Source: Pantoea cypripedii (GTDB taxonomy: Bacteria > Pseudomonadota > Gammaproteobacteria > Enterobacterales > Enterobacteriaceae). Taken from it: DNA of 45,322 bases. Under the pieces are notes generated by a model. That model was given only the letters and a program-made list of their open reading frames with translations, was not told where the DNA came from and did not search any database. The stretch spans positions 288,543 through 333,864 of the forward strand of contig NZ_CP024769.1 in assembly GCF_011395035.1 (NCBI RefSeq), read 5' to 3'. Of this stretch, positions 24,728-32,658 are shown piece after piece (within the stretch, counting starts at the first letter, position 1; each line of letters begins with the position of its first letter). The translations under genes were made by a program, and so were the position numbers.

Positions 24728-25552
24728 TTAACCAGTATAACTGCGCATATTTTCAATCACTTGTTTGGCTAACGCCGCATGATCCATTTCCCAGCGTGCC
24801 GGGCTAAACAGTTCAGCCGACCACACCCCATCGAATCCTGTCGCTTTGACAGCATCGGTCCATGCCTGCACATCAATGTCGCCTTCTCCCGGCATATAAG
24901 CGCGCAATACCGTTTCTTCCCAGGCTTCCCCCGCTTGAGGTTTACGGCCATCACAAAAATGCACACCAAAAATAAGCGCGGGATCCAACGCACGTATATC
25001 CTCTGGTGTGGTGGTTCCGGTAGCGAACAGATGCCAGAAGTCGATCACCAGTCCGACATTCGCTTTGCCGATGCGCCGAATCACTTCCAGCGCCTGGCTC
25101 AGGGTATTGAACTGCGTATGGGCAATGACCTCAATTTGATAACGCACGCCGTACTGCTCACCAATACTGGCAATGGCGGAGATATTTTCCGTCATGATAT
25201 CCATGATTTGCGCAGGCGGCAGGTGGTCAATACCATGCTGTGCCAGAATCTGGATCGTGGGGCACTCCAGCTCGGCGGCGATTTGCGTCAGACGGAGGGC
25301 CTCCGCCAGTAACTGCTGCTTCTCTCCTTCACGATGACGTTCAATATCAATCAGGGCATTCAGGCAGACGGTTTGCAAACCATAACCCTGCACCAGCTTA
25401 TGGAGTTCGCGGGTACTGCCGCCGTTATCCAGGTAGCGCAACAGTTTGTAGTGCAAAAATTCCAGACCATCGTAGCCGGTTTCCGCCGCGATGCGGGTTT
25501 CTGTGACGACGTTACAGTAATGCGTTGAGATACCGTGCAGAGCTTTGATCAT
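24728..25552 (-). CDS. Sugar phosphate isomerase/epimerase (TIM barrel, IolE/AP-endonuclease-2 fold)
   Basis: A 274-aa cytosolic TIM-barrel protein of the xylose-isomerase-like family. Typical marks are the early ETGYDGLEFL, IEVIAHTQFNT in the middle (metal-ligand Glu), GLVIDFWHLFATG with the conserved D-x-W-H, FGVHFCDG, and VWSAELFSP with the late metal-binding Glu. Family members isomerise keto-inositols, hydroxypyruvate or ketoses. Its ATG overlaps the TGA of the upstream sugar-porter gene by 4 bp (ATGA), so the two are translationally coupled. Substrate unknown; the locus as a whole suggests a polyol or inositol isomer. Confidence 0.85.
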   Translation of the reverse strand: MIKALHGISTHYCNVVTETRIAAETGYDGLEFLHYKLLRYLDNGGSTRELHKLVQGYGLQTVCLNALIDIERHREGEKQQLLAEALRLTQIAAELECPTIQILAQHGIDHLPPAQIMDIMTENISAIASIGEQYGVRYQIEVIAHTQFNTLSQALEVIRRIGKANVGLVIDFWHLFATGTTTPEDIRALDPALIFGVHFCDGRKPQAGEAWEETVLRAYMPGEGDIDVQAWTDAVKATGFDGVWSAELFSPARWEMDHAALAKQVIENMRSYTG

Positions 25553-27003
25553 GATTTACCTCGCAGAGTGGGAGAGGAGACGGAAGTCGCGGAGGGCGTT
25601 GTTGTCAGCTTCATACGGCTCGCCAGCAGTTGCTCAATATCCTCCAGGGCAACACCACGCGTTTCGGGCACGAAGCGCAGTAAAAACAGCAGGCAGAACA
25701 GATTCAGCGCAGCGAAAATCCAGAACGAAAACGCACCATGAAACGCCTGCTGTAACGCCGGGATATCGTTCAGAACCGGGAAAAATTGGGTAACGAGGAA
25801 GTTGAAAATCCACATCAGGCTGACGGCTAAACCCATCGCATAACTTTTAATACGTGGCGGGAAAATTTCGGCAATCAGCACCCAACAACCAGCGCCCCAG
25901 CTGATGGCAAACATCACCATAAATAACAACGCGGAGAAAATGGCGAGATAGCCGCTTTGCTGATGGAGCATGCTCCAGGACAGCAGCAAAAGGGAGGCGA
26001 TGGACCCGACGGTGCCAACCTTCATTACTGGCAGACGGCCAAAGCGGTCATAAAGATTCATCGCAACAAAGGCACCTGCTGCATTCAGCAGCCCAATAAA
26101 AATGGTCTGAAATAACAACGTGTCTTTACTCATCTCGCCGGTATTGAGAATCAAAGGAGCGTAATACATCACGATGCTGGCACCGGTTAATTGCTGCAAC
26201 ACCGCAATGGAGCAACCGACCATCAGTGCGTAACGTAACACCGGGGTTTGCCAGATATATCTCAATGAACGGCTGCCTTTGGTGGCATCCTGCGGTTCTT
26301 TGCGTACCGCGAGAATCTCTCGTGCCTCTGCTTTATTCAGGTCGGGATAGATTTTCTCCAGCACGCGTAATGCGCGTTCTCCCTGCTGATGATTGATACA
26401 CCATTGCGGAGATTCCGGCAGAATCAGGGTGCAGAACAACATCATCATCACGGGCACAAATTGCGCGCCCATCATCCATCGCCAGCCTTCTTCAACCAGC
26501 CAGGTTTCAGACATCCCTCGTCCGATCAGATAGTTGATGAGAAATACCAGCGTTTGTGATCCCACTAAGGAAAGGTTGAAAATACCGGACGCCTTGCCAC
26601 GGATACTGGCAGGCGCGATTTCGCTCATATACATAGGCGCGACGGTTCCCGCCAGGCCAATGCCCAGGCCTGCGATGATGCGGGCGCAGGAAAATATCAT
26701 AAACGAGTCGGCAAAGGTGGAACCCACGGTGGATAGGGCAAAAGCCAGCGTTGCCAACAACAATACCGGTTTACGCCCCAGTTTTTCGGCTAGCCTCCCG
26801 GCGGTTAATGAACCGAGAATACAGCCGACAAAAATACTGGATACCACCCAGCCGGTTTGTGAAGGATCGAGATGAAACCAGGCCTGAATGGAATCGACGG
26901 TGCCGGAAATTACGCCAGTAGAATAACCAAACATAACACCACCCAGGGTGGCGATACAGCAGAGAGAATAAACATAACGGGCATTACAGCGACTATTCAT
27001 CAT
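25549..27003 (-). CDS. MFS sugar porter, first of two
   Basis: A 484-aa inner-membrane proton symporter of the sugar porter family with 12 predicted helices. Signature segments are GGVMFGYSTGVISG in helix 1 (Ser where most relatives have Asp), GRLAEKLGRKPVL in loop 2-3, PESPQW before the central loop, and PETRGVALEDIEQ at the C-terminus. It presumably imports the sugar or polyol used by the coupled isomerase. An ATG three bases later has slightly better spacing to GGAGG. Regulation probably comes from the AraC-type gene immediately upstream in the same orientation. Confidence 0.9.
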   Translation of the reverse strand: MMNSRCNARYVYSLCCIATLGGVMFGYSTGVISGTVDSIQAWFHLDPSQTGWVVSSIFVGCILGSLTAGRLAEKLGRKPVLLLATLAFALSTVGSTFADSFMIFSCARIIAGLGIGLAGTVAPMYMSEIAPASIRGKASGIFNLSLVGSQTLVFLINYLIGRGMSETWLVEEGWRWMMGAQFVPVMMMLFCTLILPESPQWCINHQQGERALRVLEKIYPDLNKAEAREILAVRKEPQDATKGSRSLRYIWQTPVLRYALMVGCSIAVLQQLTGASIVMYYAPLILNTGEMSKDTLLFQTIFIGLLNAAGAFVAMNLYDRFGRLPVMKVGTVGSIASLLLLSWSMLHQQSGYLAIFSALLFMVMFAISWGAGCWVLIAEIFPPRIKSYAMGLAVSLMWIFNFLVTQFFPVLNDIPALQQAFHGAFSFWIFAALNLFCLLFLLRFVPETRGVALEDIEQLLASRMKLTTTPSATSVSSPTLRGKS

Positions 27004-27082
27004 CGCCTCCGCACAACCGCCAACTGGAATGCAAAGTCACCAGATACATAGTGGATCCTTACTCAGAGTAATAGAGATTCTG

Positions 27083-27104
27083 CAGGCTTAGCGAAATAAG
27101 CCTG
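27083..27104. repeat. 8-bp inverted repeat between the araC-type and porter genes
   Basis: CAGGCTTA and TAAGCCTG enclose GCGAAA. It lies in the 168-bp gap downstream of the regulator gene and upstream of the porter. It could be a hairpin in the read-through RNA or an operator; there is no following T-run. Confidence 0.4.
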
Positions 27105-27171
27105 TGCAGGGTACGCGGTCGGGAATGCTAACCAATGACGTCCTTCATAATTAAAACGACATTAAGAAGTC

Positions 27172-28041
27172 CTAACTTTTAGTTTGTCCGGTCAGCCAGA
27201 ATTTTTTATAGCGTGCAGGTGGAATACCAATAAGATTATGAAATATGCGATGGAAGTTATTAACGTTGTCGTAGCCAACGGCATTGGCAACTTCGGTCAC
27301 GCCAAGGTCAGTAGTGAGTAATAAAGATTGTGCTTCGCCGATGCGCCGCCGGGTCTGATACTGCTTGGGTGAATAACCGGAATAGGCTTTAAATACATGA
27401 GCCAGATAAAACTGATTCATATTCAGTGCGGCGGTTATCGATTTTAACGCGATCTCATCTTTATAATGATCATCAATGTAGTCCTTTATCCGCTGCCCCA
27501 ACAAAGTGCTGTTGCTCTCATGCTCCTGTTTGTTTTCAATCCAGATGTTACGACATAGCAACAGTAATACATTGAGCAGGCTATCACCGATGGCAGAACT
27601 GTATAACCGCTTGCTGCTGACGTGTGACCACATTTGATCAAACAGCTGGCAAATCTCATCATAGAATTCACCGCTGGGCATCACCGCAGCCTGAGCACGC
27701 GTGGTCAGGACATTTTGAGGTAAACCTTCCACTTTTAACTGCTCCACACCGCAGCTGTAAATCAGCAGATCGTCAGAGGCGTGCGGGTTTTCATCATGCA
27801 ACACGTTAGCGTTGAACAGCAGCAGGTCACCGCGCTGCACGTGATAGCCACGTCCATCAATGTTGTAGATGCCGCTACCAGAGCGGATAAACATCAGTTC
27901 AAAACACTCATCATGCTTGTGCATCACGCGTGGGATCGCCGCCTCAGTCCCTTCTGCTTTGCAGATAAACATCAGGCGCGGGCGGTGTCCATTTTCGAAT
28001 CCACGTATCGATGGATGTTCATTGAGGCAGTAGGTCAGCAT
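27172..28041 (-). CDS. AraC-family transcriptional regulator
   Basis: A 289-aa DNA-binding protein. The N-terminal half is a cupin-type sensor (HKHDECFELMFIRSGSGIYNIDG and GDLLLFNANVLHDENP); the last ~100 residues form the double helix-turn-helix, with LAHVFKAYSGYSPKQYQ in the first and VTEVANAVGYDNVNNFHRIFHN in the second, ending IGIPPARYKKFW. It likely senses a sugar or derivative and activates the flanking transporter and catabolic genes on both sides. Start ATG 28041 with GGAG upstream. A pair of 14-bp direct repeats lies 82-114 bp upstream of its start, as expected for an AraC-type operator. Confidence 0.9.
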   Translation of the reverse strand: MLTYCLNEHPSIRGFENGHRPRLMFICKAEGTEAAIPRVMHKHDECFELMFIRSGSGIYNIDGRGYHVQRGDLLLFNANVLHDENPHASDDLLIYSCGVEQLKVEGLPQNVLTTRAQAAVMPSGEFYDEICQLFDQMWSHVSSKRLYSSAIGDSLLNVLLLLCRNIWIENKQEHESNSTLLGQRIKDYIDDHYKDEIALKSITAALNMNQFYLAHVFKAYSGYSPKQYQTRRRIGEAQSLLLTTDLGVTEVANAVGYDNVNNFHRIFHNLIGIPPARYKKFWLTGQTKS

Positions 28042-28122
28042 GATGTCTCCTGTCAGTGTGTCGCTATTCTTACATTACTCGGGGCAGCGGGTAATCATCA
28101 ATTTTGCTTTTTGGCTATATTT

Positions 28123-28155
28123 AACTCACTGAATTTCAACAAACTCACTGAATTT
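28123..28155. promoter_or_regulatory. Tandem 14-bp direct repeat, likely AraC-type operator
   Basis: AACTCACTGAATTT occurs at 28123-28136 and again at 28142-28155, giving a 19-bp period. Two same-direction half-sites about two helical turns apart is the usual binding arrangement for an AraC-family protein, and the adjacent gene encodes one. Confidence 0.6.
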
Positions 28156-28208
28156 TAGCGCAATCCAATGCTGATTATTGTTATTGGCTACGCTGATCAA
28201 AAATTAAT

Positions 28209-28224
28209 TTTGATCGCCATCACA
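28209..28224. promoter_or_regulatory. CRP-site-like dyad
   Basis: TTTGA-TCGCCA-TCACA differs from TGTGA-N6-TCACA at one position. It lies in the divergent control region of a sugar-use locus, where catabolite control would be expected. This is a motif match only. Confidence 0.4.
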
Positions 28225-28740
28225 CTTTTGTTTTGTGCGAAAAATAGACGGGGCAGGATGTTGTCACCACGCCATTTTTCGCGCAGCCACCAAACTGTAC
28301 GAAAGTCCGCATCTGAGTCTATTTATCATCAAAATTGTCGTTTGCTGGACCAGCGTTACGCTCAGACAGGATTAATTATTTCCGTTCAGGACGGATCTTA
28401 AACAATTAATATGTTTATGCAGGTGAAAAAAATATCTTTCGTCTCTCTTGATTCTTGCTATGTCAACGACGTGAAATTAATTTGTGATGCGGATCGCGGG
28501 ATTTTATTATTTTTATGCAAAATTTATGATCCCCGGCACGCTGTTAAATTGTGTCAGACGCTGTATATAGTTTTTCGATTTCACTTTGAGATAACGTTGT
28601 TGCAACGATAAGGGAACTGATTCCCCATCAGGGTGTAATCAGGACATAAAAAACAGCGTATTCTGGCTGAATAATTTTAGTCATAACCGACCCAATTTAA
28701 CGGCTGTTTCGGTATTACCTTACAACCAGATGGAAAAGTT
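28225..28740. other. Divergent control region, no supported gene
   Basis: An AT-rich stretch between the regulator and the second porter. Short open frames here (for example 28411-28611) have no convincing ribosome site or domain. A small palindrome, CGTTG-TTG-CAACG, lies at 28595-28607 about 135 bp before the porter start and may be an operator. The porter promoter must lie here. Confidence 0.4.
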
Positions 28741-30150
28741 ATGTACAACAAAACTCACCTGCAAAATCCTCAGCGCATGAGGTTAATCACTATCGTTTCG
28801 ACGATAGGAGGATTATGTTTCGGCTATGACACCGGAGTTATTTCCGGCGCACTGATATTTATGAAGTATGATTTAAATCTTACGCCCACCCAGGAAGGTT
28901 TTATTACCTCCTTCCTGTTATTTGGTGCCGCACTGGGTTCACTGTTTGGTGGATATTTATCAGATAAACAAGGTCGTCGGAAGAATTTGCTATGGGTTGC
29001 CGCCATCTTTATCTTTGGCGCATTAGGCACTGCCCTGGCGTGGAGTGTGCCATCAATGATTGTGGCGCGATTTATTCTCGGGCTTGCAGTCGGTTGTGCC
29101 TCGGTTACCGTCCCCATTTATATCTCGGAGCTGGCACGAGCCGATCAGCGTGAAAGGCTGGTGACGGTAAACGAATTAATGATTGTGACCGGGCAGTTCC
29201 TTGCTTATACCGTCAATGCGGCGATTGTTAATCTTTATCCCGAAATGGCGCATAACTGGCGCGTTATGCTGGCAATTCCGGCTTTACCGGGGGCGTTGTT
29301 ATGGCTGGGTATGTTAGTGATGCCAGAATCGCCACGCTTCTTTATCCGTCGCGGCGAAACGGAGAAAGCCGTTAAGGTGCTGAAAACATTGCGCCTGCCG
29401 CAGGAAGTTGATCGTGAGGTCAGGGAGATACAGCAGATCGTCCAGGCCGACGCGGTAAAATTTAACCTGCTGACGGAAATGAAAAAAAGCTGGGTTATAC
29501 AGCTGGTGTTGATTGGCCTGATGATTGTGCTGGCGACGCGGGTTACCGGGGTGAATACCATCATGTATTACGCGCCGACAGTATTAAAATCTACGGGTTT
29601 AGGGGATGCAGCGGCGGTTACGGGTGCGGTAGCGAATGGCGTAATCTCCATCGTTGCGACGCTATTAGGCATGGCGCTGATCGGTAAACATTCACGGCGG
29701 AAAATGTTTTTTACCGGCCAGGCAGGTGTCACGCTCAGTCTGGTATTAATTGGTCTGGCATTTAAATTGTTTTTCCATAATGAAACCATTAATGGTGTTG
29801 AAACATTACAGGCCAATTTCACCGGTGCCAGTTATGTCATCCTCGGATTGATGCTGGTATTTCTGGTCTTTATGCAGGGATGGATTGCACCGGTATTCTG
29901 GCTGATGCTGGCGGAGATTTACCCCCTAAGAATGCGTGGCGTGGGCATGGGCTTTGCGGTCTTCGGTTTATGGATCTTCGATTTTATTATTCAGTCAATT
30001 TTCCCGTTCCTGCTCAATCAATATGGCGGCGGCATGACATTCGGTTTCTTTGCCGCAACTAACGTCATCATGTTAATCCTGCTGGTGAAATATTTACCGG
30101 AGACGCGGGGCCTGACGCTGGAACAAATTGAAAATAAATTTCGCTTTTAA
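28741..30150 (+). CDS. MFS sugar porter, second (IolT-like)
   Basis: A 469-aa 12-helix proton-coupled sugar or polyol symporter. The helix-1 signature GGLCFGYDTGVISGALIF, DKQGRRKNL in loop 2-3, PESPRF at the end of the first half and LPETRGLTLEQIE at the C-terminus are those of the sugar porter family; the overall look is close to inositol transporters of the IolT type. First gene of a four-gene plus-strand operon (porter, dehydrogenase, EIIA, isomerase) with gaps of 24-37 bp. It differs from the minus-strand porter in helix 1 and is not a recent duplicate. Confidence 0.9.
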   Translation: MYNKTHLQNPQRMRLITIVSTIGGLCFGYDTGVISGALIFMKYDLNLTPTQEGFITSFLLFGAALGSLFGGYLSDKQGRRKNLLWVAAIFIFGALGTALAWSVPSMIVARFILGLAVGCASVTVPIYISELARADQRERLVTVNELMIVTGQFLAYTVNAAIVNLYPEMAHNWRVMLAIPALPGALLWLGMLVMPESPRFFIRRGETEKAVKVLKTLRLPQEVDREVREIQQIVQADAVKFNLLTEMKKSWVIQLVLIGLMIVLATRVTGVNTIMYYAPTVLKSTGLGDAAAVTGAVANGVISIVATLLGMALIGKHSRRKMFFTGQAGVTLSLVLIGLAFKLFFHNETINGVETLQANFTGASYVILGLMLVFLVFMQGWIAPVFWLMLAEIYPLRMRGVGMGFAVFGLWIFDFIIQSIFPFLLNQYGGGMTFGFFAATNVIMLILLVKYLPETRGLTLEQIENKFRF

Positions 30151-30174
30151 TGCACGGCTATTGAGGATGTAAAA

Positions 30175-31185
30175 ATGACAGTCAAAATCGGCTTAATTGG
30201 TCTTGGCATGATTGGCCGGGATCACCTGAAACGTTTTAATCAGGTTATTACCGGGGCGCAAGTGACAGCGGTGTGTGATATTAATCAATCAACGGCTGAT
30301 AATATCGCAGCTGAATATGGTGCCACCGCATTTTACGATGCTGTCGAGATGATTAATTCTCCGCTGGTCGATGCGGTGTTTATTTGTTCGATTGGTCCGG
30401 TACATAAAACACAAATTCTGGCGGCATTTAGCGCCGGTAAGCCGGTGTTTTGTGAAAAACCGCTGACCCCAACTGCGGATGAAGCCAGAGAAATTATCGA
30501 TGCCGAAGTCGAGGCAGGTAAGCGCCTGTTGCAACTTGGTTTTATGCGTCGTTTTGATCCGGGATATCAGGCGCTGAAGCAGGCGATCGATAAAGATGAG
30601 CTGGGCGAGATTTTGCTGATGCACTGCGCCCATCGTAATCCTTCAGTACCAGAAAGCTACACTCTGGAGATGGCCGTCAACGATTCAGCCACCCATGAAA
30701 TCGACATTATTCGTTATTTGCTTAACGAGGATATTGTGGCGGTAAGGGTGGATAAGCCACGCAAGAAAACCCGGCGTGCTCTGTCACATTTGCAGGACCC
30801 ACTGATCGTTATTTTCGAAACGGCGTCAGGGGTACGAATCGATGATGAGTTGTTCGTTAACTGTGATTATGGTTATGACATCCGCTGTGAAGTGATTGGT
30901 GAGAATGCGATTGCGGCATTGACGGAGCAGGCACTTATCAGCACGCGTTCTGCGGTGGGCAGCGCATATCACATTACGCAATCCTGCATGGAGCGTTTTG
31001 CTACGGCGTATGATCGGGAAGTTCAGCATTTTGTCGATAACGTGCGTGATGGGCGCGCCATGAGCGGTCCTTCTTCATGGGATGGCTATGTGGTCGCGCT
31101 GGTTTGTGACGCCGGTCTGGCATCATTAAACGATGGTGAAAAACACCCGGTAAATATTCCGCAACAACCGGCATTGTATCAATAA
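30175..31185 (+). CDS. Gfo/Idh/MocA oxidoreductase, inositol 2-dehydrogenase-like
   Basis: A 336-aa cytosolic NAD(P)-dependent dehydrogenase. The Rossmann fold begins IGLIGLGMIGRDH (residues 5-17), and the family signature FCEKPLT (about residues 95-101) carries the catalytic Lys. NDSATHEIDIIRYLL holds the His and Asp used by inositol dehydrogenases. Such enzymes oxidise myo-, scyllo- or chiro-inositol, or other polyols, to ketones. Good GAGGATG ribosome site; 24 bp after the porter gene. It provides the keto sugar on which the TIM-barrel isomerases would act. Confidence 0.88.
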   Translation: MTVKIGLIGLGMIGRDHLKRFNQVITGAQVTAVCDINQSTADNIAAEYGATAFYDAVEMINSPLVDAVFICSIGPVHKTQILAAFSAGKPVFCEKPLTPTADEAREIIDAEVEAGKRLLQLGFMRRFDPGYQALKQAIDKDELGEILLMHCAHRNPSVPESYTLEMAVNDSATHEIDIIRYLLNEDIVAVRVDKPRKKTRRALSHLQDPLIVIFETASGVRIDDELFVNCDYGYDIRCEVIGENAIAALTEQALISTRSAVGSAYHITQSCMERFATAYDREVQHFVDNVRDGRAMSGPSSWDGYVVALVCDAGLASLNDGEKHPVNIPQQPALYQ

Positions 31186-31222
31186 CTGACTTCATTCTCG
31201 CGAATAAAGTGAGGAATAAAAC

Positions 31223-31651
31223 ATGTTGCAACTGAATGAAAACGATCTCTTTCTGCATTGTCAGGCCGCCAATAAATCTGAAGCGATACAGATCGCAGCC
31301 AAAGAATTAGAAAGCGCGGGATATGTCAAAAGCGGATTCTTTGAGGCAATGATAACGCGTGAGAAAAATGTCTCTACGTATATTGGGGCGGGTATTGCCT
31401 TTCCGCACTGCGCAAAAGACAACACCGATCTGGTGATTAAAACCGGATTCCAGATATTTCAATTTCCCAACGGCGTGAGTTGGGGAGCCGGGAAGGTGGC
31501 TTTTATTGTGGTCGCGGTGGCAGCAAAGCAAGACGAACATATTCAGGTGTTGGCTGATATTGCCGATTTATTGGGTGACGAAGTTAAAACGACGTTATTA
31601 GCCAATGCCAGAACCAAAGTTGGCTTTATTGAGCAATTCAGGAAAGCCTGA
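31223..31651 (+). CDS. Stand-alone PTS EIIA domain (fructose/mannitol type)
   Basis: A 142-aa single-domain phosphotransferase component. The phospho-acceptor histidine is H62 in GAGIAFPHCAKDN, matching the IAIPHG motif of type-2 EIIA domains but with Cys after the His. Typical start (FLHCQAANKSEAIQIA) and end are present, so it is a complete domain. No EIIB or EIIC partner is seen in the window and both transporters here are MFS proteins, so it more likely regulates transport or an enzyme according to phosphorylation state. GTGAGGA ribosome site; 37 bp after the dehydrogenase and 27 bp before the isomerase gene. Confidence 0.85.
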   Translation: MLQLNENDLFLHCQAANKSEAIQIAAKELESAGYVKSGFFEAMITREKNVSTYIGAGIAFPHCAKDNTDLVIKTGFQIFQFPNGVSWGAGKVAFIVVAVAAKQDEHIQVLADIADLLGDEVKTTLLANARTKVGFIEQFRKA

Positions 31652-31678
31652 TTTTTTCTACCAGATAAAGGATCTGTT

Positions 31679-32620
31679 ATGAAACTCGCATTATGTACCG
31701 ATGTATTGGCTGATTTAACTTTTCCCGCGATGCTGGATAAAGTCAAAAGTTATGGAATCAGTGGCGTGGAAATGACCGCAGGTGGCTGGTCACCCTGTCC
31801 GCATGTCAAAACCGAAGAATTACTGGCGTCGCCGGAAAAATTGCAGCAGTTTCAGGCGCAGTTAGCGCAGCGGGAAATGCGCATTGTGGCGCTGAATTGT
31901 TCCGGTAACCCGCTGGCACCGGGAGAGCTGGGAGAGAAGCATACGCACAGCAGTTATCGCGCGGTCGAACTGGCGGGCAAGCTGGGAGTGAAAAAGATCG
32001 TCATGATGAGTGGCCTGCCGGGTGGCGGGCCGAACGACAGCGTTCCTAACTGGATCACCTCGACAGTTTCCTGGCCGGATTACATGCCGGGCGTGATCGA
32101 TTATCAGTGGAACGAAGTGGCGATCCCGTGGTGGAAAAAGTTTGTCCAGCATGCGAAACAACATGGTGTTGAACAAATTGCCATTGAGGAATTTCCCTGC
32201 CAGCTGGTTTATAACCCTTCCACGCTACTGCGCCTGCGCAACGCAGTGGATAATATGATCGGCATAAATCTCGACCCATCGCATTTGATTGCCATGGGGG
32301 CCGACCCTATTGCTGCGGCACGCAAGCTTGAGGGCGCTGTCTTCCATGTACATGGCAAAGATGCACGTATCGAACGAGGGCTGGCTGATGTTGACGGATT
32401 GATGGAGTACCAGCCGGTGACCAACACCAAAACCCGCACCTGGAACTATGTGGCAGTGGGGTGTGGTCAGGATCTGAAATGGTGGAAAGAGTTTTTCTCG
32501 GTGCTGCGCATGACGGGCTACGATGGTGACGTGTCGCTGGAAATGGAAGACCTCACCATGAGTGTTGAAGCGGGGTTACAAACCTCTATTGATGCGTTGA
32601 ACGCCACGATTAGCCGTTAA
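31679..32620 (+). CDS. Sugar phosphate isomerase/epimerase (TIM barrel), second
   Basis: A 313-aa TIM-barrel protein of the same broad fold as the 24728-25552 product but of a different subgroup. Marks are ISGVEMTAGGWSPCPH, the segment IAIEEFPCQLVYN with a likely metal-ligand Glu, MIGINLDPSHLIAMGADPI, FHVHGKDARI, and VSLEMEDLTMS with the final Glu. Relatives act on keto-inositols or on hexose derivatives. Last gene of the operon, followed by a strong terminator hairpin. AAGGA ribosome site. Confidence 0.88.
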   Translation: MKLALCTDVLADLTFPAMLDKVKSYGISGVEMTAGGWSPCPHVKTEELLASPEKLQQFQAQLAQREMRIVALNCSGNPLAPGELGEKHTHSSYRAVELAGKLGVKKIVMMSGLPGGGPNDSVPNWITSTVSWPDYMPGVIDYQWNEVAIPWWKKFVQHAKQHGVEQIAIEEFPCQLVYNPSTLLRLRNAVDNMIGINLDPSHLIAMGADPIAAARKLEGAVFHVHGKDARIERGLADVDGLMEYQPVTNTKTRTWNYVAVGCGQDLKWWKEFFSVLRMTGYDGDVSLEMEDLTMSVEAGLQTSIDALNATISR

Positions 32621-32635
32621 ATCAGGGTATTAAAG

Positions 32636-32653
32636 GGCCGCCATCAGGCGGCC
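32636..32653. terminator. Bidirectional terminator hairpin
   Basis: GGCCGCC-ATCA-GGCGGCC, a perfect 7-bp GC stem between the converging stop codons of the isomerase and autotransporter genes; TTAAAGG precedes and AGTCATCAAAAA follows. A strong hairpin with only modest T/A tails. Confidence 0.7.
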
Positions 32654-32658
32654 AGTCA

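Noticed and set aside
28411..28611. 66-codon frame in the porter control region
   Set aside because: No recognisable motif and only a poor ribosome site in an AT-rich promoter region.
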